In this document: piece by piece, positions 1 to 8,188 of the stretch
Numbering within the stretch: position 1 is the stretch's first letter
How the letters are laid out: the number at the start of each line of letters is the position of its first letter
Assembly (NCBI RefSeq): GCF_016887965.1
Contig: NZ_JAFDVD010000003.1
Coordinates: forward strand, 358,198 to 422,197
Length of the DNA: 64,000 nucleotides
From: Phycicoccus sonneratiae
GTDB taxonomy: Bacteria > Actinomycetota > Actinomycetes > Actinomycetales > Dermatophilaceae
Direction: 5' to 3'
Notes under the pieces: generated by a model
What the model saw: only the letters and a program-made list of their open reading frames with translations
The model's database searches: none
What the model was told of the DNA's origin: nothing
Program-made: the position numbers and the translations under genes

Positions 1-350
1 TGCAGGTGCTCCTCATGGTCAGCCTCGCGGCGCTCTTCACCCCTGCCTTCACGCTCGGCCTCGGCGCCCTGCCGCCGCACCTGTACCCGCACGGCAGCTC
101 GCTCCTCGGCACGGTGCAGCAGGTGGCCGCGGCGGTCGGCACCGCCCTCACGGTGACCGTCCTCTCGTGGCGCTCGGCGCAGCTCGCGGCCGACGGGGCC
201 GGGGAGGCGGCCGCGTACGCCGGCGGCGTCCGGGCGGCCTTCGGGGTCGCGGCGGTGCTGGCCGTCGGGGTGGTCGTCCTCGCGGCGATGCTGCCGAACC
301 GCCTGCCGCAGAACGCCGACGGCGAGGCTCCGGCCCCCGTCGCCCACTGA
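1..350 (+). CDS. MFS transporter, C-terminal fragment (DHA2/EmrB-like)
   Basis: This is the 3' end of a gene that starts before the window; the frame (codons from base 3) is open to the edge. The visible 115 or so residues hold two to three hydrophobic helices and a segment GTVQQVAAAVGTAL that resembles the last helices of drug:H+ antiporter-2 exporters of the major facilitator superfamily. It ends in a short hydrophilic tail. The substrate cannot be told. A related full-length MFS gene lies 600 bases downstream on the other strand. The family call is good; the subfamily is inferred. Confidence 0.75.
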   Translation, partial: QVLLMVSLAALFTPAFTLGLGALPPHLYPHGSSLLGTVQQVAAAVGTALTVTVLSWRSAQLAADGAGEAAAYAGGVRAAFGVAAVLAVGVVVLAAMLPNRLPQNADGEAPAPVAH

Positions 351-434
351 GGCGGGGGTTGCCCGGTCGGCCGACGGGGTAGGCCTCCGGGACGAGGCGC
401 GCCGGCCGGGTGCGCCGCGACGAGCGGAGTGACC

Positions 435-929
435 ATGGCACAGGACCAGGACGACCGGGCCACGGTGGTCGAGCTCGTGGGACGCGCCCAGTCGGCGATG
501 CTCACGACGATGACCTCCGGCGGCGACCACGTCAGCAGGCCGATGGCCGTGCAGGAGACCGAGTTCGACGGAGACCTGTGGTTCTTCGTCGACGAGGCCT
601 CGGACAAGGTGGCGCAGATCCGGGCGAACCCCAGCGTCAACGTGTCCTTCTCGAACGACCGCAAGAGCGAGTGGACGTCCATCAGCGGGACGGCCGAGGT
701 GGTCCACGACCGGGCCAAGGCCGAGGAGCTGTGGGCCAAGCCGCTCGAGACCTGGTTCCCGGACGGGCTGGAGACTCCCGGCCTGGCCCTGGTCAAGGTC
801 CACGGCGACACCGCCGAGTACTGGGACGCCGCCACGAGCCGGGTCAAGCAGGCCCTGGGCATGGTCCGGGCGATCCGGCGCGACGACCCCGACGAGTTCC
901 CCGCCGACAACCGCACCGTCGAGCTCTGA
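435..929 (+). CDS. pyridoxamine 5'-phosphate oxidase-fold (general stress protein 26-like) protein
   Basis: A 164-residue protein with the split-barrel flavin-binding fold of the PPOX/GSP26 group: an N-terminal helix, the strand stretch MLTTMTSGGDHVSRPM, then DLWFFVDEASDKVAQIRANPSVNVSF, typical of this family. Members bind FMN, F420 or haem and many are small reductases or stress proteins; the actual cofactor is not visible here. ATG 435 is preferred over GTG 429 because GGAG at 426-429 lies 5 bases before it. It stands alone between an MFS fragment and a convergent MFS gene. Confidence 0.85.
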   Translation: MAQDQDDRATVVELVGRAQSAMLTTMTSGGDHVSRPMAVQETEFDGDLWFFVDEASDKVAQIRANPSVNVSFSNDRKSEWTSISGTAEVVHDRAKAEELWAKPLETWFPDGLETPGLALVKVHGDTAEYWDAATSRVKQALGMVRAIRRDDPDEFPADNRTVEL

Positions 930-943
930 GGCCGCGGCCGAGG

Positions 944-2434
944 TCAGGCGGCGGCCCGCTCGGCCGCCGCCTCGGCCTCGGCGCCGTGCTCGTCGGTGCT
1001 CCGCGAGTCGGTGAGGGTCGAGGCCCCCCACGTCGCGACGACCCCGACGACGACGGCGAGCACGAGGTAGGTGACCCGCTCACCCCGGAAGAACGAGGCG
1101 ACGAGGTCGGCGCCCCACGTCCCGGCCGGGAGGACCGTCGTCACGAGCAGCGCGACGAGGGTGCCGACGACGGCGGTCCCGATGCTCGACCCGACCTCCT
1201 GGGCCGTGTCGTTGAGCGCGGTGCCGAGCGACGTGCGGTTGGCCGGCATCGCGTCGACGAGGGCCACGGCGCAGGTCGTCATCACCGTGCGCAGGCCGAG
1301 CGTGAGCACGACCATCGAGGCGGCGATCGCGAGGTAGCCGTGCGAGACGCCCCACGCCATCCCGAGCAGGGAGACGGTGAGGAGCCCGGCTCCGACGAGG
1401 CAGGCGACCCGGTGGCCGAAGCGCCGGACGAGCCACTCGGACACCGGCGACGCGAGCAGCATCGTCACGATCATCGGCAGGTTGGCCAGGCCGGCCCGCA
1501 CCGGGCTCCACCCGTACGCGTACTGGAAGTGCAGGATCAGCCCGAACATCACGCCGGCCATCGCGATCGAGGTCCCGACCTGCGCCAGCGTGGCGCCGCG
1601 AACCGTGCCAGTACGGAACAGGGCCAGGTCGAGCATCGGTGCGGAGGTCCGGCGCTCGTGCCGGACGAAGGCGAGCACCGCGAGCACGGCGCCCACGACG
1701 GACGCGACGGTGAGCGGTGCGAGCCACCCGTGCTCGACCCCGCTCGTCAGCGACCAGCAACCGAGGCCGATCGCGGCGGTGCTCAGCACGGCGCCCGGCA
1801 GGTCGAGGGCGTCGTCGGTGAGGTCCTCGGGGCGGTCGGCGGGGACGCCCAGCCGGACGCCGACCCACGCGAGCAGCGCGATCGGCGCGTTGACGAGGAG
1901 CAGCCACTCCCAGCGGACGTGGGCGAGCGCGGTGCCCCCGAGCAGCGGGCCGAGGACGAACCCGGACATGCCGACGACGATCATCACCGTCATCGCGCGC
2001 ATCCGGAGCTCCTGGCCGTCGAAGAGCCGGAAGACGAGGGAGTTCGTGATCGGGGCCATCGCCGCGGCGGCGACGCCGAGGGCCGCACGCACGAGGACGA
2101 GCTCGCCGGTCGTCGAGACCGCGGCCACGGTCAGGCTGACGAGGCCGAAGACGGCCAGCCCGACGAGCAGCACGCGGCGCCGGCCGAGCCGGTCGGCCAT
2201 CGACCCGGCGGTGAGCAGCAGGCCGCCGAAGGTCAGCGAGTAGGCCCCGGTGACCCACTGGAGCGCGGTCGTGCCGCTGCCGAGGTCGCGGCCGATGGTC
2301 GGCAGCGCGATCGTCAGGAGGGTGTTGTCGACCATCTCGACGAAGAAGGCGAGGCAGAGCGCGGCGAGGGGGATCCACGCGGCGCGGAGCGAGGGGTAGG
2401 TGCGGGATGAGGGCGTGGTGGCGGTGGTCGTCAT
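944..2434 (-). CDS. MFS drug-efflux transporter, DHA2 (EmrB/QacA-like)
   Basis: A 496-residue membrane protein of about 14 helices. The first helix is followed by the family motif region DNTLLTIALPTIGRDL (antiporter motif D1) and later by ADRLGRRRVLL (MFS motif A), both diagnostic of the 14-TMS drug:H+ antiporters. The ATG at 2434 has GAGGAGGGG just upstream; the frame stays open further upstream, but that stretch overlaps the TetR gene and is not coding. It is divergent from the TetR gene at 2495 with a triple palindrome between them, so it is probably the exporter that regulator controls. The exported compound is unknown. Confidence 0.92.
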   Translation of the reverse strand: MTTTATTPSSRTYPSLRAAWIPLAALCLAFFVEMVDNTLLTIALPTIGRDLGSGTTALQWVTGAYSLTFGGLLLTAGSMADRLGRRRVLLVGLAVFGLVSLTVAAVSTTGELVLVRAALGVAAAAMAPITNSLVFRLFDGQELRMRAMTVMIVVGMSGFVLGPLLGGTALAHVRWEWLLLVNAPIALLAWVGVRLGVPADRPEDLTDDALDLPGAVLSTAAIGLGCWSLTSGVEHGWLAPLTVASVVGAVLAVLAFVRHERRTSAPMLDLALFRTGTVRGATLAQVGTSIAMAGVMFGLILHFQYAYGWSPVRAGLANLPMIVTMLLASPVSEWLVRRFGHRVACLVGAGLLTVSLLGMAWGVSHGYLAIAASMVVLTLGLRTVMTTCAVALVDAMPANRTSLGTALNDTAQEVGSSIGTAVVGTLVALLVTTVLPAGTWGADLVASFFRGERVTYLVLAVVVGVVATWGASTLTDSRSTDEHGAEAEAAAERAAA

Positions 2435-2450
2435 GGCCCCTCCTCTCGAT

Positions 2451-2501
2451 CGAACGACGTTCGGTTCTCGAACACAGTTCGATACGATAGAACGATGTTC
2501 G
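2451..2501. promoter_or_regulatory. three TetR-type operators (CGAAC-N3-GTTCG) between MFS and TetR genes
   Basis: Three palindromes of the same design occur in 51 bases: CGAAC-GAC-GTTCG at 2451-2463, CGAAC-ACA-GTTCG at 2469-2481, and AGAAC-GAT-GTTCG at 2489-2501 (one arm mismatch). Spacing is 18 and 20 bases, about two helical turns. The third covers the start codon of the TetR gene and the second and third flank its -10 box TACGAT (2483-2488). This fits autorepression plus repression of the divergent exporter. Confidence 0.85.
2483..2494 (+). promoter_or_regulatory. leaderless -10 box for the TetR gene
   Basis: TACGAT at 2483-2488 is followed by 6 bases and then ATG 2495, the geometry of an actinobacterial leaderless transcript. 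The box lies between operators two and three. Confidence 0.55.
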
Positions 2502-3313
2502 ATCCGACGCAACCCGCTGCCTCCCCGGTGTGGTCTGATGGGGCCGTGCCCCCTCAGCGACGCAGCCCCCGCGACGCCCGCGGACCCGCCGTCCGGCGCG
2601 GTCGCGGCGCGGAGAGCGGGCGCGAGTCCGGCCGACCGCCGCGGGCCCGGCGGCGGGCCTCGCACTCCCTCGAGTCGGTGCTCACCGAGACCGTCGCGCT
2701 GCTCGACGAGCACGGCGAGGCGGGGCTGAACTTCCGGGCGCTCGCCGGTCGGCTCGGGGGTGGCGTCGGCAGCATCTACTGGTACGTCTCGAGCAAGGAC
2801 GAGCTCCTCGACCGGGCCTCCGACCACGTGCTGGCCGACGTCCTCGCCGCGGTCGCCGAGGTCGGCGGCGGCGACCCGGTCGACGACCTGCGGACCATCG
2901 CCGTCACCCTGTTCGACGCGATCGTCGACCGGCCGTGGCTCGGGGCCTACTTCATGCGCAACACGCTCGTGCAGCCCAACGCGCTCCGGCTCTTCGAGAC
3001 GCTCGGCCAGCAGGCGCTGCGCCTCGACCTCACCGCGCGCCAGCGCTTCCACGCCGTCTCGGCGGTCGTCGGCTTCGTCGTCGGCACGGCCGCCGACCTC
3101 GGGCAGGAGCCGCCGGCCGAGGTGCTCTCCGGCGAGGTCGACCGCGACGAGTACCTCGCCGCCACCGTCGAGCAGTGGCGGCAGCTGGACGCCGAGGCCT
3201 TCCCATACCTCCACGAGATCGCCGACGAGTTCGAGGCGCACGACGACACCGACCAGTTCCGGGCCGGGCTCGACCTCCTCCTCGCCGGCCTGCGCCTCCA
3301 GGCCGGCGGCTGA
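2495..3313 (+). CDS. TetR/AcrR family transcriptional regulator
   Basis: A 272-residue repressor. The first 55 or so residues are a basic, disordered-looking extension rich in Arg, Gly and Pro; the helix-turn-helix follows at about residues 78-102 (FRALAGRLGGGVGSIYWYV, the usual TetR recognition-helix region with the W/Y-Y pair). The C-terminal half is the ligand-binding and dimerisation part. ATG 2495 fits a leaderless start; GTG 2546 is an alternative that would remove 17 residues and free the third operator from the coding region. Divergent from the MFS exporter, whose repressor it probably is. Confidence 0.9.
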   Translation: MFDPTQPAASPVWSDGAVPPQRRSPRDARGPAVRRGRGAESGRESGRPPRARRRASHSLESVLTETVALLDEHGEAGLNFRALAGRLGGGVGSIYWYVSSKDELLDRASDHVLADVLAAVAEVGGGDPVDDLRTIAVTLFDAIVDRPWLGAYFMRNTLVQPNALRLFETLGQQALRLDLTARQRFHAVSAVVGFVVGTAADLGQEPPAEVLSGEVDRDEYLAATVEQWRQLDAEAFPYLHEIADEFEAHDDTDQFRAGLDLLLAGLRLQAGG

Positions 3314-3328
3314 GCGCGGCGGCCCGCC

Positions 3329-5740
3329 TCAGCTGAGGTGGTGCGGCTCGACGTCGCTGCGGTGCGAGCGGTCGGTGCCCGCCTTGACCCGTGTCCCCGA
3401 GTCGTGCCGCTCGCACGACCCCGCGGGCGCGAAGCGCACGACGACCGCCTTGGACGCCGGGCAGTTGCTCCCCTCGGCGACGTGGTCGAGCGGGACGAGG
3501 ACGTTGCACTCCGGGTAGTAGGCGGCCGCGCACCCGCGCGCGGTCGGGTACGAGACGACGCGGTACCCGTGCGCGACGCGCTCCGAGCCGTCGGTCCACA
3601 CGGACACGACGTCGTAGACCTCGCCGTCGGCCAGGCCGAGGGCCGAGAGGTCGTCCGGGTGCACCATGACGACGTTCCGCCCGCCGGCGAGGCCGCGGTA
3701 GCGGTCGTCGTGCCCGTAGATCGTCGTGTTGAACTGGTCGTGGCTGCGGAGGGTCTGCAGGAGGAGGTGGCCCTCGGGGACCTCGAGGACCTCGATCGGG
3801 TTGACCGCGATCTCCGCCCTCCCGGAGGGCGTCTCGAAGGTGCGGGTGTCGCGCGGCGGGTGTGGCAGGACGAAGCCGCCGGGTCGCTGCACCTTGGCGT
3901 CGTAGGCGTCGCAGCCCGGGACGACGTTGCCGATGTGACCGCGGATCGCCGCGTAGTCCTCGGCCATCGTCGCCCAGTCGATCGACGACCCCTCGGGCCG
4001 TGACCCGAGCAGGGCCTCGGCGATCCGGCAGACGATCCACGGCTCGCCGTGCAGGTGCTCGCTCGCCGGCTCGTTGCGCCCGACCGACAGGTGCACCGAG
4101 CTCATCGAGTCCTCGACGGTCAGGCCCTGCCAGCCCGCCGTCGTGACGTCGCGCTCGGTGCGCCCGAGGCACGGGAGGATGAGCATCCGCCGGCCCGGGA
4201 GGACGTGCGTGCGGTTGGGCTTGGTCGAGACCTGGACGTTGAGGTCGAGGGAGCGCAGCACCTCGTGGGTCAGCTCGGAGTCGGGCGTCGCCGCGGCGAA
4301 GTTGCCGCCGAGGCCGACCATCACCCGCACCCTCCCCTCCTGGAGGGCGCGCACGGTGTTGACGACGTCGTGCCCCCGCTCGGCCGGCGGGTCGAACCCG
4401 AACTCCTGGCGCAGCGCCTCGGCGAAGTGAGCCGGCAGCTTCTCCCAGATGCCCATCGTCCGGTCGCCCTGCACGTTCGAGTGGCCGCGCACCGGGCACA
4501 GGCCGGCGCCCGGCTTGCCGATGTTCCCCTGCAGGAGAGCGAGGTTCGTGATCTCCTTGATGGTCAGGACGGCGTGCTTGTGCTGCGTCACGCCCATGGC
4601 CCAGCAGAACACCGTGCGCGACGAGGCCGCCAGCAGGTCGGCGACGCGCTCGATCTGCTCGCGGGGCAGGCCGGTCGCCCGGTCGACGACGTCCCAGTCG
4701 AGGTCGGCGACGTGCTGCTTCCACGACTCGAAGCCGGTCGTGTGCCGGTCGACGAAGTCCTGGTCGACGGCACCCCGCTCGAGGAGCAGCGCGCCGAGCG
4801 CCTGGAACAGCGCGAGGTCGCCGCCGAGTCGGATCGGGAGGAACTCGGTCGCGAGGTCGGTGCCGACGCCGGTGAGACCGCGGACGGTCTGCGGGTTGTC
4901 GAACTTCATGAGCCCGGTCTCCGGCAACGGGTTGACGGCGACGATGCGCCCACCGCCCCGCACGCACTTCTCGAGCGCGCTGAGCATGCGCGGGTGGTTC
5001 GTCCCCGGGTTCTGGCCCGCGATGACGACGAGCTCGGCCTCGTGGATGTCCTCGAGGGTCACCGACCCCTTGCCGATCCCGATCGACTCCGCGAGCGCGA
5101 CCGACGTCGACTCGTGGCACATGTTCGAGCAGTCCGGGAGGTTGTTCGTCCCGTACGCGCGGGCGAGGAGCTGGAAGGTGAACGCCGCCTCGTTGGAGGC
5201 CCGCCCGCTCGTGTAGAACACCGCCTCGTCCGGTGAGTCCAGGCCCCGGAGGGTGTCGGCGACGACGCCGATGGCCTCCTCCCACGACACCGGCTCGTAG
5301 TGGGTCCCGCCCTCGCGCAGGAGCATCGGCTCGGTGATGCGACCCTGCTGGCCCAGCTGGTAGTCGCTCCACGTCGCGAGCTCGGCCACCGGGTGGCGCG
5401 CGAAGAACTCGCGGTCGGCGCGGCGCCTCGTCGCCTCCTCCGCGACCGCCTTGGCGCCGTTCTCGCAGAACTCGGCGAAGGAGCGGTGCTCCGGGTCGGG
5501 GTCCGGCCAGGCGCAGCCCATGCAGTCGAAGCCGTGCACCTGGTTGAGGCGACGGAGGGTGCCGAGGGTGCGCAGCGGCCCCATCTGGCCGGCGCCGCGG
5601 TTGACCGAGACGGCGACCCCCTCGACGCCTGCGGCGGCCCCGCGGCGGCGGTGCACGTCGACGTCGGTGGCGTCGACGTCGGTCGCCGGGGCGCCGCGCC
5701 ACGGCTCGAGCATGCGGGTCAGGCGGGAGGAGTCGGGCAT
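3329..5740 (-). CDS. FdhF/YdeP family molybdopterin oxidoreductase
   Basis: An 803-residue protein of the molybdopterin-guanine-dinucleotide oxidoreductase superfamily, YdeP branch (related to formate dehydrogenase H). It starts with a region holding FDCMGCAWPDP at about residues 71-81, has the YdeP-type motif DCSNMCHESTS around residue 203 with Cys208 at the position of the metal-ligand residue, and a C-terminal molydopterin-dinucleotide-binding domain including FNTTIYGHDDRYRG. The four-Cys N-terminal cluster-binding pattern of true formate dehydrogenases is incomplete. GTGAGG precedes ATG 5740. No partner subunits or cofactor genes are adjacent. Members of this branch have uncertain substrates, so a formate dehydrogenase name would overstate the evidence. 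Confidence 0.88.
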   Translation of the reverse strand: MPDSSRLTRMLEPWRGAPATDVDATDVDVHRRRGAAAGVEGVAVSVNRGAGQMGPLRTLGTLRRLNQVHGFDCMGCAWPDPDPEHRSFAEFCENGAKAVAEEATRRRADREFFARHPVAELATWSDYQLGQQGRITEPMLLREGGTHYEPVSWEEAIGVVADTLRGLDSPDEAVFYTSGRASNEAAFTFQLLARAYGTNNLPDCSNMCHESTSVALAESIGIGKGSVTLEDIHEAELVVIAGQNPGTNHPRMLSALEKCVRGGGRIVAVNPLPETGLMKFDNPQTVRGLTGVGTDLATEFLPIRLGGDLALFQALGALLLERGAVDQDFVDRHTTGFESWKQHVADLDWDVVDRATGLPREQIERVADLLAASSRTVFCWAMGVTQHKHAVLTIKEITNLALLQGNIGKPGAGLCPVRGHSNVQGDRTMGIWEKLPAHFAEALRQEFGFDPPAERGHDVVNTVRALQEGRVRVMVGLGGNFAAATPDSELTHEVLRSLDLNVQVSTKPNRTHVLPGRRMLILPCLGRTERDVTTAGWQGLTVEDSMSSVHLSVGRNEPASEHLHGEPWIVCRIAEALLGSRPEGSSIDWATMAEDYAAIRGHIGNVVPGCDAYDAKVQRPGGFVLPHPPRDTRTFETPSGRAEIAVNPIEVLEVPEGHLLLQTLRSHDQFNTTIYGHDDRYRGLAGGRNVVMVHPDDLSALGLADGEVYDVVSVWTDGSERVAHGYRVVSYPTARGCAAAYYPECNVLVPLDHVAEGSNCPASKAVVVRFAPAGSCERHDSGTRVKAGTDRSHRSDVEPHHLS

Positions 5741-5811
5741 TACCTCACCCTGTCACCCGGGGTGCGACGCACCGCTCCCGAGGTGCAGGTGGATTCGCGG
5801 GTCGTCGCAGG

Positions 5812-6504
5812 TCAGCCGGCGACCCAGGCGTAGGTCACCTCCGGGCGCCCGCCGCCGGAGTACCGGTTGCCGCGCACCACCCGGCCGGCCTCGACGAGGT
5901 GCTCGGCGTACCGGCGCGCGGTGACCCGGCTGACCCCGACGGCACCGCCCAGCTCGGCCGCGGACAGGGCCGCCGGCGCCTCCCGCACCGTCTCGGACAC
6001 CCGGGCCAGCAGCTCCTCGGTCATCCCCTTGGGGACGGTGGGGGCCCCCGGCGGTCGCAGCCGGGAGAAGACGGTGTCGACCTGCGCCTGGGTGTCGACC
6101 TCCCCGCCGCCGACCTGGGCGCGGTACTCCCGGTAGGCGAGCAGCCGGTCGCGCAGCGTGCCGAAGACGAAGGGTTTGAGGACGTACTGCACGACCCCCA
6201 GCGAGACGGCCGCGCGCACCATCTCGAGGTCGCGCACCGACGTCACGGCCACGACGTCGGCCCGGTGGCCGCCGGCCCGCATCGCCCGGACGACGTCGAG
6301 CCCGGGCACGTCGGGCAGGCCCATGTCGAGGAGGACGAGCTCCACCGGCTCCGACCCGAGGTGCTGCAGTGCGTCGCGGGCGGTGTGCACGACCCCGGAC
6401 ACCACGAACCCCTCGACCCGGCCGACGTACGTGGCGTGCGCCTCGGCGGCGACCGGCTCATCCTCGACGACGAGCACCCGGATGTCCGCCTCCGACCCGT
6501 TCAC
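5812..6504 (-). CDS. CitB/DcuR-type response regulator
   Basis: A 230-residue regulator: receiver domain at residues 8-125 with acidic pair VEDEP, phospho-acceptor in LLDMGLPD, switch Thr in VAVTS and Lys in YVLKPF; then an HTH domain ending in RVTARRYAEHLVEAG, the arrangement of CitB/DcuR regulators. GTG 6504 overlaps the stop of the kinase gene upstream (GTGA), so the two are translationally coupled. With the kinase and the divergent dctA gene it is inferred to control C4-dicarboxylate or citrate uptake. Confidence 0.92.
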   Translation of the reverse strand: MNGSEADIRVLVVEDEPVAAEAHATYVGRVEGFVVSGVVHTARDALQHLGSEPVELVLLDMGLPDVPGLDVVRAMRAGGHRADVVAVTSVRDLEMVRAAVSLGVVQYVLKPFVFGTLRDRLLAYREYRAQVGGGEVDTQAQVDTVFSRLRPPGAPTVPKGMTEELLARVSETVREAPAALSAAELGGAVGVSRVTARRYAEHLVEAGRVVRGNRYSGGGRPEVTYAWVAG

Positions 6505-8108
6505 GCCGGCCCCCGCAGCGGCAGGGTCACGGTGACCGTCGCGCCCGGAGGGTCGTCGATGGCCAGCGTGCCGCCGAGCCGCTCGACCGTGTGGTGGACG
6601 AGCGCCAGCCCGATGCCCCGGCCCGCCTGTCCCCCACCGGACTTCGTGGAGAACCCACGCTCCAGCACGCGCGAGCGCAGCTCCGGGGGGATGCCGGGAC
6701 CGGTGTCGGCGACGACGAGCTCGACCCGGTCGCCGAGGTCGCGGGAGCGCAGCGACACCCGCCGCACGCCGTCCACCCCGGTCACCGCGTCGACGGCGTT
6801 GTCGACGAGGTTGCCGATGACCGTGACGACGTCGCGCGCGGTGCCGACGTCGGCCGGCCAGCGCAGCCCCGGGTCGATGACCAGCTCGACGCCCCGCTCG
6901 TGGGCCTCGGCGGCCTTGCCGAGCAGGAGCGCCGACACGGTGGGGTCCTCGACCCCGGTGACGACGACGTCGGTGAGCTGCTGCGCCCGTTCGAGCTCCC
7001 CGGTGGCGAACTCGACCGCCCGCTCGGGGTGGCCGAGCTCGATGAGCGAGACCATCGTGTGCAGCCGGTTGCCGGACTCGTGGGCCTGCGAGCGCAGGGC
7101 CTCGGCGAGGCCGCGCGCCGCCCCGAGCTCGCCGGTGAGCTCCTCGAGGTCGGTGCGGTCGCGCACGGTGACGACCGACCCGAGGTCCTCGCCGTCGCGG
7201 TGCGCGCGTGCCTTGTTGAGCACGAGCACCCGGCTGCCGGTGACGTGCAGGTCGTCCTCGCGGACGTCGGCGTCGGTCATCGCGGCGACGAGCGGGGCGG
7301 CCAGGCCGAGCTCGGCGACCTCCCGCCCGGCGGGGTCCTCGGGGAGCCCGAGCAGCCGGCGGGCCTCGTCGTTGGCCAGCCGCACCCGCCCCTCGGGGTC
7401 GACGAGGACGAGCCCCTCGGTCACCGAGTGCAGCACGGCGTCGTGGTGGTCGTGCATCGCCTGAAGCTCGGCGGCGCGCAGCCCGCGGGTCTGCCGGCGC
7501 ACCCGGCGCGCGATGAGGGTGGTGCCGACCGCGGCGAGCAGCCCGGCGACCGCCCCGGCGACGAGGAGCGGCGGCAGCTCGTCGGCGAGCCGGGCGTTGA
7601 CCGCCTCCTTGCCGATGCCGACCGCGACGAGCCCGACCACCCGCCCGCCGGAGAGCACCGGCACGACCGCGCGCCGGCTCGGGCCGAGGGTCCCCGTGTA
7701 GTCCTCGACGACCGTCCCGCCGGCCTGCGCCCCCTCGATGTGGCCGACGAAGCGGCGGCCGACCTGCTCGGGGTTCGGGTGGCTGTAGCGGATGCCGTCG
7801 GGGCTCATGACGACGACGAAGTCGGTGCGGGTGTTCACGCGGACCGCCTCGGCGAGCGGCTGGAGCACGCCCCCGGCGTCCCCGTCGCCGACCGCCGCGA
7901 CGACGTCGGGCTCCGCGGCGACCGACTGCGCGACGGCGAGCACCCGCGCGGTGGCCTCGTCGGCGACCGCCCGGCGGGCCTGGACGTACGCGGCCGCGAG
8001 CCCCGCGGCGATCACCCCGAAGACGAGGGCGACGACGAGCGCGGTGGTCTGCGCGGCGACGCTGCGGCCGGCCCGGCCCGCGTCGTCGCGCGTGAACACT
8101 GCGTACAC
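6501..8108 (-). CDS. CitA/DcuS-type sensor histidine kinase
   Basis: A membrane kinase with the CitA/DcuS layout: helix 1 (about residues 19-42), an extracytoplasmic PAS-like sensor with SPDGIRYSHPNPEQVGRRF (the typical dicarboxylate/citrate sensor block), helix 2, a cytoplasmic PAS domain, the family H-box AHESGNRLHTM, and an ATPase domain with NLVDNAVDAV, DTGPGIP and GRGIGLALV. The start is uncertain: the frame is open to 8186, but GTG 8108 has a -10 box TATCGT 7 bases away and gives 535 residues; GTG 8099 is another option. Starting at 8186 would nearly meet the divergent dctA start. Confidence 0.9.
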   Translation of the reverse strand: MYAVFTRDDAGRAGRSVAAQTTALVVALVFGVIAAGLAAAYVQARRAVADEATARVLAVAQSVAAEPDVVAAVGDGDAGGVLQPLAEAVRVNTRTDFVVVMSPDGIRYSHPNPEQVGRRFVGHIEGAQAGGTVVEDYTGTLGPSRRAVVPVLSGGRVVGLVAVGIGKEAVNARLADELPPLLVAGAVAGLLAAVGTTLIARRVRRQTRGLRAAELQAMHDHHDAVLHSVTEGLVLVDPEGRVRLANDEARRLLGLPEDPAGREVAELGLAAPLVAAMTDADVREDDLHVTGSRVLVLNKARAHRDGEDLGSVVTVRDRTDLEELTGELGAARGLAEALRSQAHESGNRLHTMVSLIELGHPERAVEFATGELERAQQLTDVVVTGVEDPTVSALLLGKAAEAHERGVELVIDPGLRWPADVGTARDVVTVIGNLVDNAVDAVTGVDGVRRVSLRSRDLGDRVELVVADTGPGIPPELRSRVLERGFSTKSGGGQAGRGIGLALVHHTVERLGGTLAIDDPPGATVTVTLPLRGPA

Positions 8109-8121
8109 AACGGTGACGATA
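8109..8121 (-). promoter_or_regulatory. possible leaderless -10 box for the citA-like gene
   Basis: On the minus strand TATCGT (8121-8116) is followed by 7 bases and GTG 8108. This geometry recurs at other genes in the window and decides the start chosen for the kinase. Confidence 0.4.
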
Positions 8122-8188
8122 ACGGCGCCGGGGGCCAGCCTGTCCGGTGGACGCGGCGCCCCTGCGTCCCCTGACGAAGGAGTCACCG

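Noticed and set aside
944..3241. The MFS frame extended upstream to 3241 as a 765-residue protein
   Set aside because: The extra 269 residues overlap the TetR gene, lie before a strong ribosome site and palindromes, and lack any transporter-like character.
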